From Chlorocebus sabaeus (lineage: Eukaryota > Chordata > Mammalia > Primates > Cercopithecidae): a stretch of 64,000 nucleotides of DNA. Positions 44,426-56,130 of this stretch are shown piece after piece. Position 1 is the stretch's first letter; each line of letters starts with the position of its first letter. Location: the NCBI RefSeq assembly GCF_047675955.1, contig NC_132927.1, positions 63,345,702 through 63,409,701 on the forward strand. Direction: 5' to 3'. Both the position numbers and the translations under genes were made by a program. Under the pieces are notes generated by a model. The model worked only from the letters and a program-made list of their open reading frames with translations. It did not search any database and had not been told where the DNA came from.

Positions 44426-46505
44426 ATCTTTTTATTCTCTACATTTAATATATTAGTCATATAAATGTTGGGCTTTTACACTTCATGACAAAGAGATTTA
44501 AAAAACTAATGGTCAACCATATAACTGACATGTCCTACTTGATTGGTTTGTGGTGTGAATTAAATCACATATATTTTAATTACCAACTACCGTAACTCAA
44601 CGCCCTTATCAGACCACAGAAAGACATCCTTCCTTTTTCTCTCCAAGTCAACTCCGTTCCCTAAGGATGCATACTCACACAAATCAGTCTTGATCAAGCT
44701 TCCCTTTTGAGCTGAAATAAGGGTTCTGTCTGGAGACTCAGTGCTACTAAAATCCCCACCAGGAGCTGGTTATTTCAGAACAGAAGGTGTAGCTTATCCT
44801 GCTACCGCTGTGAAAACACCTATATGTCAAAACCAAAGGACTGTGGCCATTGACTAGGAGTTTATCATGGTGGTACCAGGTGAAAACCTACTAGAAGCAA
44901 CTGTGGCTAAAGTGGAAAGTATTCTGTCATTGTCATGAAAATCACTGGTGAAGCATGCTGGTGACTGCTGCTGTGTTGCTGTGCTTGTGCCTCTGCTGAA
45001 GTCACTGTGTCTCTCAGGGAGTGACGCAGCAACAAGGAAAAGACTCTGTTCTTTGGTTATGCCACACTGAGTTCTTCCCATGCTTCTGTTCTTTTTATTA
45101 TGACACTTTATTTAAAATTTATGTGCACTGACAGTAATGACAAAGTGTGTCCATAATACCAAATGGCCGGGTTAAGAGAATCAGCAATTCCCCATGATTA
45201 TCAGGCCCGGATGTACAGCGTAGGTCAACAATTCAAGCTACTCAATCATTTGCTATTGAGTTTTCTTATGAGAAAGAGCCATGGAGATTAGTGTCTTTTA
45301 TTGCTCACTGAATTTACTTTAGGACTATTTCAATCTTGAGATCGGTTCTATTAATCATAAGTCTCAACCAGAAAAGGAATCACACTCCAGAGAGGCTTTT
45401 TCTCTCAAGAGGCTCCCTGACTCCCATGAAATTGGCAATGTCTTTCCCAGTATCCTTGCATTTGAGGGGAGAGGGTACATTTGTCAAAGTATATACATAC
45501 CCTGTTTTGAGACTAATCTTCTCTAAGAGAACAGATAAATATTTTAGAGGACACTGATTAATTTTTAGGAAATGGGGGGGTTTTGAGTTTTTGCTTTTTA
45601 GCTAATAGGTGTCAGCTCTTGTTAATAGCGGCAAATGCTTTAGGATATACTGTTCAGTGAAGAAAGAAACATGTGGCTACATTGCTGAGCTGGGTTTAGA
45701 CAACTTCCCTGAAAACTGAAGAGACAGACAGGAAGATAAAAGAAAATTACAGCTTCCTAGAAGCAGAAGCCCTGAGTAGTAGCCAATAGCTGTAAGAATA
45801 ATTTAAACAATAACTGATAAATTACTGGATGCTCAGTATGACTAGTTTGAGACAAAAATTCTGAGGGGACAGAGTCCTAGTGCTGACCCCACATTTGAGA
45901 GTTTTACCTCTAGAAATCTTCCTATTAAATTCTCACTGTGAAGAAAATCTTGTTCTGCTTCTATCAAAAGGAAAGAAAAATAGTACCTTTGAAGTGCATC
46001 CAGAGCTCTCTGTTCTCGTTAACAAGGCCTTTCCTGCAAGGAAAACTATCAAAGCCTAACCAACATACATTGAAGGAAATACCCAACTCCAGGCCCATTT
46101 AGCCTTCCCTGTAGAAAAGAAAGATCCAACTCCAGCCTTCCCTAGTCTTCTACATGAAAGAAGGAAATTACCCAACTCAGAGTCCCGGAAAGACTGAAAC
46201 CTGATCACAGAACCAAAGAATTCTGCTCTACCCTTAATACTTACAACCACCTCAGCTACATAGAATTACAGCTAAAGAACTGCAAACCTCAGGTCCCATT
46301 TAAGGAGGCTTTAGGAAAACTCAAAAACAAAATGGGAGAGAAAAACAAGGACACTAGATATAATTTCAGCCTCTGAAACCATGGCTTACAGCAAACAGTA
46401 TCCTAATTCCTAGCCACATAAATGTAAGACTGCACACTAAAGGTGTGTATACCTAATCTCCATTTCAGGCTTAAGTTAAGAGTGTGCCCTTTCCTACTGC
46501 CCATC
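44426..46505. other. Unannotated 2.1 kb stretch
   Basis: I could not assign this to any repeat family. Positions 44690-45110 are GC-richer and free of low-complexity sequence. Positions 45870-46490 have an A/C-rich composition reminiscent of retroviral internal sequence, but no open frame or LTR supports that. Minus frames of 75 and 64 codons at 44854-45081 and 46056-46250 carry no motif. Confidence 0.4.
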
Positions 46506-46850
46506 TGTAATAGGCCGAATAGTGCTCTCCCCAAATTCATATCTACCACAGCCTCAAAAGAAAATTACATTATTTGGAAACAGGGTCTTTGCAGATCCAA
46601 TTAGTTAAGATGAGGTCACACTGGATTAGCGTGGGCCCTAAATCCAGTCACTGGTGTCTTTGTAAGACCAGGGAAAAGAGATTCAGATACAGAGACACAC
46701 AGAGAAGGCCATATAAAGATAAAGGGAGAGACTGGAATGATGCATCTATAAGCCAACGAACACCAAAAATTGTTGGGAACCACCAGAGGCTAGGAAGAGG
46801 CAAAGAAGGGTTCTTTCTTAGAAAGCACCTTCAGTGTTGCCTACCTTGCC
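46506..46850 (+). mobile_element. MLT1-type MaLR LTR, plus strand
   Basis: 'gccgaatagtgctctcccca', 'aattcatatctaccacagcc', 'gtctttgcagatccaattag', 'gtgtctttgtaagaccaggg', 'ggccatataaagataaaggg', 'agaggctaggaagaggcaaa' follow the MLT1C/D LTR consensus order. The last ~40 bases (adenylation region) are missing or unrecognisable. Confidence 0.85.
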
Positions 46851-47614
46851 TGCAAAAATGATGCACTGACACCCAGTTAGACCCTGTTCACTTTCTCCAT
46901 AAGAGCAAGGCAAATGACCAGAAATGAAGGTTCACTGCAGCTAAGCAGTGATCTGAAAGATGCAGTTATTACCAGACTCATTCCTTTCAAGGGACTAATC
47001 AACTGGAAGCATATCATTCCTTTATAGAAGTATGAGAAGTCATCGTCAATGAACACTAATTTTATCTTTATTTTGACTATGACACTCGCTTATCCTTTTG
47101 TGTTTACTTTTAATGGCATTTGATTCAGTCAAACCAAGAAATTTGGGAACGTTTTTGAAAAGTAAATCAATTCACAAGACAGTGCAGAAATCATTCTATA
47201 AGCAGATTCCTATAGGTTACCCGGCATAGTTGTAGGCGCTAAGCATTCAAAAGTGAAAAAAAGAAAAAAAAAAGCGTTCTAATTGAATGAGTTTCCATAA
47301 ACAGATACTTCATTTTATCTTTACTAGACTACCCTCCAAATGCAGACTGCATGGGCAAGAAATGATGAAGGCCTGGGTAGAAAGGCCTCATGTAGATTCA
47401 GAGGCTGGGGAAAGATACTAGTTTCTTCTCCATGGCCTCATGAGCCTTTTTTCTCCACTAGTGTTCATGGGAATTCACATTTGGCTCACCTAGTGACTCT
47501 GTGCCCTCCACAGTCAATAGTGAGTGAAAGTATGATGTCTTTGGAGTTAAGCAACCCTAAACTTTACTCCTGGTTGACCATGGCACTATACTGTACATGT
47601 TAAAACTCGGGTTC
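46851..47614. other. Unannotated sequence
   Basis: No repeat or gene recognised. An 87-codon plus frame at 47340-47603 has no motif. Confidence 0.4.
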
Positions 47615-47830
47615 TGTACATGACTGTCTGAATTTAAATTCTGGCTATGTCACTGCTGACTTTGAAACCTTGAGCAAGTCACCACTCTTACCAGTCACTC
47701 ATTTTTTTTTTTTTTTAATCAGAAAATGAGAATAGTAATAGTGCCTTTCTCAGAGTTATTGGGAATATTAAGTGCACCTGCATGTCAAAGAAACTTGAGA
47801 TAGTGTTTGGCCCATAGTGAACACTCAATA
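47615..47830 (+). repeat. MIR SINE with a poly-T interruption
   Basis: 'ctgaatttaaattctggcta', 'ccttgagcaagtcaccactc', a T16 run at about 47703-47718 where 'tgtgcctcagtttcctcatc' would be expected, then 'aatcagaaaatgagaatagt' and 'gtgaacactcaataaagg'. Otherwise a full MIR. Confidence 0.85.
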
Positions 47831-48606
47831 AAGGTAACATTACAAAGAAGGAGGAGGAGGAGGGGAAGAAGGAGAAGAAGGAAAATGCAAAGACTTTTTA
47901 CAAGCTGAGTCATTAAAACAAATGGTTAAACTCATTCAGACTAGCTCCTTTAGCTGTAAAATTGGAGATAACACTGTTTATCCCAAAACAATGTCTTTGG
48001 TATACCATGAAACACATTGTGTGAAGCTTTCTAAAATTTAAAAAAAAAGGCTATTCCAATGAAAAATTGCTATTTTATAATGTTTCTTTCCTCTACCATT
48101 GCAAACCCCTTTTGACAATCATATACAACAGAATACTTGTAAGGCATGCCCAAGATTGCCAGGACTGCTGATTTTCCAAGAGAAAATCGAAATATTTGTC
48201 TTTGCACAATGCTCTTCCACCCCTAACTCCCAGTTTTAAATGTTGGTAATTATGTCAACAAACCTAACTCTCCCACTCCTAACTCCCAGTTTTAAATGTT
48301 GGTAATTATGTCAAATTGAAGAACAAACAAATCAAGCTTTGGTACCCTAAATAAACGATGAGCTTCTGATATCCACCTCTACTCTACACAAGTGGGTGCT
48401 AGGCTCGTAATCAATTACACAGCAAGCAGTTAATTTATGTATCATGCATGAAGAAGGAACAAATAGAGGGCAGATATAAGATTACTGTTTCCTGTTCAAA
48501 GCATATAGAATATAACTTTGTATTCCTGCAGGCTAGTACATATAAACCCTGGGTGCATGGTAGTCACTAAATAAGTATTGATTGGAAGTATCATAAAATT
48601 CCATCT
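47831..48606. other. Unannotated sequence with GGA array and tandem duplication
   Basis: A (GGA)n/(GAA)n purine tract lies at 47849-47885 and a 56-base tandem duplication at 48210-48322. Nothing else recognised. Confidence 0.45.
48210..48322 (+). repeat. 56-base tandem duplication, two copies
   Basis: The string beginning 'ctaactcccagttttaaatg' at about 48223 recurs exactly 56 bases later at about 48279, with at least 35 bases identical. Confidence 0.9.
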
Positions 48607-48904
48607 GGGCAGGGCTCGGTGACTCACACCTGTAATTCCAGCACTTTGGGAGACCGAGGTGGGCAGATCACTTGAGGTCAGGCATTCGAGATCAGCCTGG
48701 CCAACATGATGAAACCCCGTCTCTACTAAAAATACAAAAATTAGCCAGGCGTGGTGGTACACGTCTGTAATCCCAGCTACTTGGAAGGCTGAGGCAGGAG
48801 AATCGCTTGAACCCAGAAAGCGGAGGTAGCAGTGGGCCGAGATCGTGCCACTGCACCCCAGCCTGGGTGACAAAGAGAGACTCCATCTCAAAAAAAGAAA
48901 AAAA
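48607..48904 (+). mobile_element. AluS
   Basis: Full-length Alu ('gggcagggctcggtgactca' start). Short imperfect target duplications 'attccatctg' (about 48597-48606) and 'attcatctg' (48905-48913). The open frames on both strands are Alu shadows. Confidence 0.94.
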
Positions 48905-49014
48905 ATTCATCTGTATAATATCAGAAATATCCAAAGTAATGATTATCAATAAACAGCACATGAGTGGCCTAGAAATAACTAAAATATTCTAAACACTTTT
49001 CTGACATCTCTTAG

Positions 49015-49835
49015 ATTCTTCCTTCATTCATTCACTCAAAAAACATTCACTAGTCATCTCCTCTTAGCCAGGTGATAAGCCAAAAGGTACTTCACTAGTT
49101 TGCATTTAGCATGTACAAGGGCAACAAAGAAGCCAGCATGGTTGAAAAGGAGAGAGCTGGAAGAGATTCAACTGTATGGAGGCTTGCAGACTGCTGAAAG
49201 AACTTTCTTGTTTTCGCTAGATTATATGGGGAAGCCATTAGGTAGTTTTGACTGACCTGATTTAAGAGAAGCACATTAGCTCTTTTGTTGGGAATAGACC
49301 CTGGGGGCAAGTATGGAAGCCCAACACACTGGTAAGATGGTTTTGCAGTAACGCACAGAGGTGATGATGGAGGTGTGGACCAAGGTGTTAGCAGTGGAGG
49401 TGGTGAGATGTTGATGGGTTTTGAATTTACTCTTCACATATAGCCATCAGGATTTGCTGCCAAATTGAATGTGGGGAGTGAGAGAAGGAAGAAAGTGAAC
49501 AAAAGAAGCCCCCAAGATTTTTAATTTGAGCAGTTGGAGGACTAGAGTTCCCACTCACTGAGATGGGAAAAGCTGCAAGAGGAGCAAGTTTAAGGGGTGA
49601 AATCAGTTTAAATTTGATATGCCTATTAGTTATCCAAGTGGTGATGTCGAGTAGGCAGCTGGATATATGAGTCTGGAGTTCAAGGGAAAGGTCTGGGCTG
49701 CAGATATTAATTCGAGAGTTGTCATCATATAGATGGCATTTAGAGCCATGAAGCTGGATGACATCATCGGGCAGTAGATGTAAAGAGAAGTGGGAGGTCC
49801 AAACTCAGCCCTGTCTCCCCTCCTCCACCAAGTTG
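49015..49835 (-). mobile_element. L2 LINE, ~0.8 kb of ORF2 3' region and 3' end, minus strand
   Basis: The left end is the antisense L2 tail ('ttcattcattcactcaaaaa'). The rest follows the antisense of the L2 reverse-transcriptase 3' region: 'gaagccagcatggttg', 'ggggaagccattaggtagtt', 'gggaatagaccctgggggca', 'gtggaggtggtgagatgttg', 'cctattagttatccaagtgg', 'gtcgagtaggcagctggata', 'ggtctgggctgcagatatta'. No open frame survives. It is one of the longest L2 fragments in the window. Confidence 0.9.
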
Positions 49836-51664
49836 TTTCATGTTAATTTTTATGCTACATTGTAAGAGTGATAAATAAGCATTTTACACTTTGCAGTCTT
49901 TTGTGAGTCCAAAGAGAATATTTTAATGTTTTAAGATGTAAGCAATTTGGTGACACAGCGTTCTTTAGTCTAATGCAAATGTTACAAGATGAAGGCATAT
50001 GGAGAAAAGATGAAAGCAAGTTTGCTTATTTTAGAATAAATTTATTTTCCTGTCTCCTTTGACGCACAAATTGAGAACTGGGAGTAATATTTTTCCTAAC
50101 CATTCTTAATCTCTGAAACTATAAGCAATTAGCATTGTACTTGAATATAAAGTGGATGCTTTCTGAATTATACTGGCCTTTTAAGAACTAAGGAGAAAAT
50201 AGTGGCAGTATTCCATGTCTTTACTTTTCCTGTCACAAAGGTATTTAGACTTGGATCTTGAATATGATAGCTTTCAGAAAGAAAAATTAAATCTCACCAT
50301 CAGTAAGTTAAAAGCTATGTCCTTGTTTTGTGTTAGTTTAAATCTAATTATTACCACAATAACAAGGTTGTCTGAATGAACTTTACTTCACCTAGTTTTA
50401 ATCTCTCTGGATGACTATGGAGAAAATAATTAAATTTCTTATGGAAATTAGCAATTTCTCATAACTTACAAAGGGATGCCTTCTAATCTTTAACCCAGCG
50501 CATTTGGCCTTTTTCTAATTTTTATTTGTAATAAGAGTGAGTGATTTTAATTAATATTCACAAAGCAGTAAAAATTAGAAACATGAAATCAAAAATACAA
50601 AACTAGCTAAACTGTAGAAACTTTTCTAAGCGCATTAAAAATTAAAAACATTTCTGAATTCTAAAATTTAGCATGGAAGATTTTATGTGATTTGATCAAA
50701 ACTAACTGAGCAGTATCTCATTACTATCTAATACCCAGAGCATGGAATGAGAAAGAGAAAAATCTATGGTGCTCTCCACTCCCCGTCAATTACTTCTGTG
50801 GAATAAATGTGACTCTCAATCCACTTGACAAACTCCCTAGACAGAAAATGGTATTGATCAGAAATGTTCCTTAAATCATGTATGGAGTTAAAATATACTA
50901 CAGGAAGGTAATGAGAGAGGAGATAAAGAGCTAACGAGATGGAGTTTTTATGGGAACTGCAATGTGGATCATTTGAAATATGGTGACTAAGTCTACTTTG
51001 AAGTTAGAAATATATTAACTCCCAGCCCTAGGAATTCACAGGAACCAGAGTGTTTACACTAGGTGCACACACTATCCCTCATTTCCTTCTTGAACCAGCT
51101 GCCGAGGAGGGGCTAGAAGTTGAAGTGTCAACAAAGCCATCTTTTCATTTCTTGAGCCTTTAGTAAGGGGAGAGCTGGGGTCATGGTTGGGATTTGAGCT
51201 TGTCAGTCTAAGCACAACTCCCTAAAAGAGAATAAAAATAGTTGCTTTGTTTATATTTCATTAACAGTTACACCCCTGCTTTACTCACACTTAATCAAGG
51301 TCCTTTACACATTCAGGGATTGGGGAGGAGTTAAAAGTTGCCTTCTCCCTTGTGATGTGCTCAGAATCCTCCATTAACATGGCCTGTGGATTTTCGTGAA
51401 CTGTTTTAAGTTAACTCTGGTGTGCTGGGGGCCTCCTGGTGCCTGTATTGACCAACACTCTGATTTGCAGCTTTAATGCAATTTCTGTGTGCACTGGAAG
51501 CTTATTTTTAGCACCTTCTTTTCAAAGATTAGGCAGTTTTAAAAATCTATATTCCACTAAGAATGCAATTTAAATCCTCTTCTGTGACATAAGAGTGTTT
51601 TCTGTTATTTTCCACTAACGTGATTACAGTGTAAAAATAATAACCCTTTTCTTAGGTCAGCTGT
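49836..51664. other. Unannotated 1.8 kb stretch
   Basis: AT-rich sequence without a recognised repeat, exon or RNA gene. No open frame longer than 60 codons is noteworthy. Confidence 0.45.
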
Positions 51665-51838
51665 CTTCGTCAGTTAGGCCTGCTATACCTAATGCTGGGT
51701 GACTTAAGCAACAGACATTTATTTCTCACAGTTGTAGAGGCTGGAAGGCCAAGATCAAGGCATCAGCAGATCTGGTATCTAGTAAGTGCTCTCTTCCTGG
51801 TTTCCAGACAACTGTCTTCTCATTGTGTCTTCATATGA
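51665..51838 (-). mobile_element. MLT1-type LTR, left part (interrupted), minus strand
   Basis: 'gtcagttaggcctgctatac', 'ctgggtgacttaagcaacag', 'tttatttctcacagttgtag', 'ggaaggccaagatcaaggca', 'agacaactgtcttctcattg' is antisense MLT1A/B LTR. It is broken at 51838 by an MLT2-type LTR and resumes at 52548. Confidence 0.92.
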
Positions 51839-52547
51839 TGTATTAGTCAGGGTTCTCCATATACACAGATATTTTAAAGGGGGTTTATTAGGGGAATTGG
51901 CTCAGATGATAATAGAAGCTAAGAAGTCTCACAACAGGCTGTTTGCAACCTAGCGACCCTGGGATGCCAGTAGTATGGTTCAGTCCAAGTTCAAAAGCTT
52001 CAGAACCAGGGAAGCTGATGGTGTAATTCTCAGTGAAAGTCCAAAACACTGGGAACCTAGGACCACTGAGGTAAGTGCTGGAGCCCAAAGGTCAGAGAGC
52101 CTAGAGTTCTGAGGTCCCAGGGCAGGAAAAAAAAAAAAAAAGACTGTCACAGCTCCAGGAGGGAGAGAGGAAATTGCCTTTCCCCTGCCTTTTTTGTTCT
52201 ATCCCGCCCTCCAGCCCATTGGATGGTGCCTGCCCACCTTTGAAAATGAATCTTTCCACGAGTTGATGGGTGCTGATGAGTTGATGGGTGCAGCACACCA
52301 ACATGGCACAAGTATACATATGTAACAAACCTGCACGTTATGCACATGTACCCTAGAACTTAAAGTGTAATAATAAATAAATAAATAAATAAATAAATAG
52401 AAAATGAATCTTTTCCACCTGTTCAACTAAATAACAGGCCAATCACCTTTGAAAACACTCTCAAAGACACACCCAGAAATAATGCTTTACCAGTTCTCTA
52501 GGCGTTCCTTAATCCAGTGAAGTTGATACTTAAAATTAACCATCACA
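51839..52547 (-). mobile_element. MLT2-type ERVL LTR inserted in the MLT1 LTR, minus strand
   Basis: Has proper LTR ends, 'tgtattagtcagggttctcc' at left and 'aattaaccatcaca' at right. The flanking 5-mers tatga and catgg fit a decayed 5 bp target duplication. It contains a later L1 insertion at 52260-52399. Frames of about 66-75 codons on the minus strand are not genes. Confidence 0.88.
52260..52399 (+). mobile_element. L1 3' end, severely 5'-truncated
   Basis: Sense L1 terminal sequence ('gtgcagcacaccaacatggc', 'catatgtaacaaacctgcac', 'catgtaccctagaacttaaa') with an (AATA)n tail. The target duplication 'gaaaatgaatctttccac' at 52242-52259 recurs at 52400-52418 with one extra T. The start carries a small internal duplication (tgagttgatgggtgc twice). 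Confidence 0.94.
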
Positions 52548-52735
52548 CATGGCCTAGAGAAAAATCATCTCTGTCATGTCTCTTCTCATAAGGACATAAC
52601 CTCATTGATGAGGGCTCCACCCTCATGACCTAATTACCTCCCAAAGGCTCCACCTCCTAATACTATCATGTTGAGGGTTAGGGTTTCAATATAGGAATTT
52701 TGCAAGGAAACATTCAGTTCCCAACAGCAGTCCAT
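52548..52735 (-). mobile_element. MLT1-type LTR, right part, minus strand
   Basis: Resumes with 'catggcctag' and continues 'gggctccaccctcatgacct', 'aattacctcccaaaggctcc', 'acctcctaatactatcatgt', 'gggtttcaatataggaattt', the standard antisense 5' half of MLT1A/B. Confidence 0.92.
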
Positions 52736-52794
52736 CTGCATATTTCCAGAAGGTCCCTTGGAATAGTCAGACTGAAACTGCTTCATTTATTTGC

Positions 52795-53025
52795 AGTGCG
52801 AAAAGAGCACAGTCTTTGAAATGGGACAAATCTGGGTTCAAATCCCTCTTCTGTGGCAACCATACTCAGCCTGTTATTTCATCTCCCTCACCTCCTCTGT
52901 GTCTTCTCTGTAATACAGGGCAAAGCAAATCTTTTGGGGAGAGTTATGGTGAGTACTCAAATTGATGACGTGTATCAAGCAAGCTAACATAAGAGTTAGC
53001 ATGTAATAGGTGCTCAGTACACTTC
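52795..53025 (+). repeat. MIR SINE
   Basis: 'aagagcacagtctttgaaat', 'ctgggttcaaatccctcttc', 'gtgtcttctctgtaatacag', 'catgtaataggtgctcagta': near-complete MIR. Confidence 0.9.
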
Positions 53026-53129
53026 AGTTATTTCGCTTCTAGAATCCTGCTCTAATTCCTTAATATTATTTCTCATTGATCATATCCTATACATTATGCC
53101 CAGATACAAATATTTATTGAAACATGGCT

Positions 53130-53300
53130 AGGCCAATAATAGAGTTAGCCATGCAGAGGACTATGCAAAGCACTTTACGTGGATGATTTCTTTCATTGCT
53201 AACAAATCCTTCTCAAGAAGATATAAGTGCCTGACTTTGGGAATGTGAAACTGTGGCTATGAATGTTTAAATAACTTGCCAAATTGAGAAAGCTGGTGCC
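53130..53300 (+). repeat. MIR-type SINE fragment
   Basis: 'gactatgcaaagcactttac', 'gatgatttctttcattgcta', 'aataacttgccaaattgaga', 'aagctggtgcc' match MIRb/MIR3 at moderate divergence. Confidence 0.65.
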
Positions 53301-54003
53301 AGTAGATATACCTTTGAGGATTGTCTAATGGAGTACAGAATAACCCTGAAGATCAGTCCGGAACAGAGTGATACCCAGGACTGCACTAGAAGCTATACAT
53401 TTGGGAAGCATGAAGTCCTGATCCTTGTAGTTCTGAAACCAGACGCTAACCCCATGGTGTCTAACTTCTATTCACACTGGCAGTGTCTGCAATGAAGATG
53501 TAGTTGGACCCTGAATTTATAAAAATTAAGAGTAATTCCTAGCCCCAGTGTTGAGACACGTTTGTGTTATGACAAATTGTGAGGTGTGGCTAAATTAATG
53601 TATTTCTAATAACAGTAACCATTCTGTTGTTTAACATTTAGTCACTCTAAAAAATATAATAAATTTTAACAGCATCTTATTCAGTTGCACTCCCATATGC
53701 ATTCCTCAACGGGATAAGAATGGGAGCGGTCACAACTTTTCTATTTCTTCTAGACCCTCAATATTCACGGGCAATGTTTATAACACTAGTTATCACACGC
53801 AGAACACTGGCGTGGTCTGCAACTTACCACTAAAAAGAAAAAAAAAATTAAGAACTACGAATCTATAGTGTAGATGGAATTGAAGAGTTTCTTCTTTTCT
53901 GTTGATGCCCTGTCATGTCTAATGGGTTGCTCATACTTCCTGGGAAGAAATATAAGATCAAATTAAAAATTAAGAGTCAGAGAATTCCTTCTAAGACCTC
54001 TAT
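53301..54003. other. Unannotated sequence, nothing recognised
   Basis: No repeat family or exon recognised. Confidence 0.4.
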
Positions 54004-54326
54004 GATCATTAATTTTGTTTGTTAACTTGACTGTACCTTGAGATGCCCAGGTATCTGGTGAAACATTATTTCTAGATGTGTCTGTGAGAGTGTTTCTAGA
54101 GGAGATTAGCATTTGACTGGAGGACCGAGTAAGGCAGATGGCCTTCGCCAATGTAGCTGGGCATCATCTAACCCATCGAGGAGCAATGGCCCGAACAGAA
54201 CAAAAAGGCGGAAGAAGGTTGAATTACCTCTCTCTGCTTCCCTGATTGATCAGTCTTCTCTTGCCCTTGGACTGAAACTTACACCATGAAGGATATATAT
54301 GTATTCCATTTCTCTAGATAACCCTA
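54004..54326 (+). mobile_element. MLT2-type ERVL LTR, plus strand, internally shortened
   Basis: 'tgttaacttgactgtacctt', 'gatgcccaggtatctggtga', 'aacattatttctagatgtgt', 'gagcaatggcccgaacagaa', 'ccttggactgaaacttacac', 'tttctctagataaccct' follow the MLT2 LTR in sense. The central and 3' portions are condensed by deletion. Confidence 0.85.
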
Positions 54327-55879
54327 CTGTTCCCTCAAAATATTATGATAAAACTGAGTATGAAAGCCACTGAAAGAATATAAGAAAATAGATCCTCTTT
54401 ATTTCTACTTAAATTATTGTATCAACATCCACGTCTTCCCCTAACCCCCCAAAAATTCCTAGTGTTCTCTGTCAGAATGAATAAACTATCTATCCAACAA
54501 TAACAAACTGAAGTGAAATTTCCTCGGTGAATGTCTTTGGGAGGCTTCGAAGAATAGACAATATGTGCTATGTATGTACTGGGTTGTGCTTTTTAAAAAA
54601 TTTTTTCTCTAAGAATATGCCCTGAGAATATCCTAGAGATAAACCTATCAGGTTATCACCAAATAATGGTTTTTTCTTTGCATGTCACCAACTGTCTCAT
54701 TCCTGCCCCCTGCAGCTCCATCCCTTGAGTGTTTGCCAGATTTCCTGTACTCAAGCAAACACAGAGTAACGAGATATCAAAACTGACATAAAGCAGATTC
54801 CATACATTTCAGGTTGGCTTTATGTTTGTTTGTTTTTTAAGTCATCATCACCTAGTTTTAAATAATAACGTGCCTTAAATGAGTCTAATGCTTGCATGAT
54901 ATTTGTAAACACATTGTAAATATATGAGTAAACATATTTGCAAGCATTCAGAGCTAGAGTAAGGTTAAACCTTCAAGTCACCAAATGAGTAAGATCTCAA
55001 GTTGCTTAAAATACATAGCTGAAGTTTCTAAATATTCTTCTCTACAGAGTTCAAGTGACCAAAATTTCGAATCTCAGGGAAAAGCAGATGCATAATCACA
55101 GTGATGATTTTAATGAGGAAAATCATCAGCTGGTGAATTGACATAGGGAACATTTAACAAGATCAGACTTGCCTCGACATTCTGCAACCTTTCCTAAATA
55201 AAATTATTATGCCATGTCCAATTCATCTCTCATCCCTCACAGTTTTAAATATTTGAGACAGGATCACATTGTTTTCCTCCTGCCAAATCAGCTTCTGGAT
55301 AGACATGTTCCAATTTTCATTTAGAGATAATTATCTGATTTTAAATGAAATGATAGCCTCAGATCCCTGGCCCTATACTGATGCCTGATTCAACCCCTAG
55401 AATTCACTCAAACTTTATGATATTTCTAGACAGTCTACTCTTCAAATGTGAAAGCATTGTCACCTTGAAATTATTCCAGATAATTTCACTTTGGGAGCTG
55501 AACATTCTCGTTTTGTCTCAGTGGGTGCAGAGAAAAAATATTCAAAAATTCTGTTGGGGAAGACTCAACTTGTGCTCACAGAATAAGAGTAAGCATTGAA
55601 ATATGAGTCTGGTAGATGGAAAGGCAAAACATCCAAGGAGCAGACCCCTGGATTTCCTAGATGACAGCCTTCCAGAGAAGATAGGATTCACTCTACACCA
55701 ATGCTAGGTTCAGCGAACATACTACACACTCTTTAAGGATGCTGAGTAATGTTTTCTGCATTTAGGAAGCTTATGGTATTTTAAAAATTGTAATAAACAA
55801 AAAACAGTCAAGCACAGTGTATCACTGCCAGCAACCTTTTTCTGTGTCACAAATTCCAACTTTACTTCAATCAAAGATT
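54327..55879. other. Unannotated 1.5 kb stretch
   Basis: No recognised repeat or gene. A 72-codon plus frame at 55381-55599 has no motif. Confidence 0.45.
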
Positions 55880-56130
55880 TCCCTCCCTCCCTTCCTTCCT
55901 TCCTTCCTCCCTCCCTCCCTCCCTCCCTCCCTCCCTTCCTTCCCTCCCTCCCTCGCTCCCTCCCTCCCTTCCTTCCCTCCCTCCCTCGCTCCCTCCCTCC
56001 CTTCCTTCCTTCCTTTCTTTCTTTTACTATTTCCTTCTTTCTCTTTCTTTTCTCTTTCTCTCTCCTTCCTTCCTTCCTTCCTTCCTTCCTTCCTTCCTTC
56101 CTTCCTTCCTTCCTTCCTTCTCTTTCTTTC
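55880..56130 (+). repeat. Long polypyrimidine (CCTT/CCCT)n array
   Basis: About 250 bases of C and T only, except for a few A/G interruptions. The left half is CCCT-rich with two 33-base-spaced copies of a 'cctcgctccc' variant; the right half (56066-56120) is a nearly pure (CCTT)n. The 111-codon plus and 185-codon minus frames through it are low-complexity artefacts (SLPSFLP and KEGR repeats). Confidence 0.96.

Noticed and set aside
45870..46490. A/C-rich segment suspected to be endogenous retrovirus internal sequence.
   Set aside because: No LTR, no gag or pol motif and no open frame support it; composition alone is not enough.
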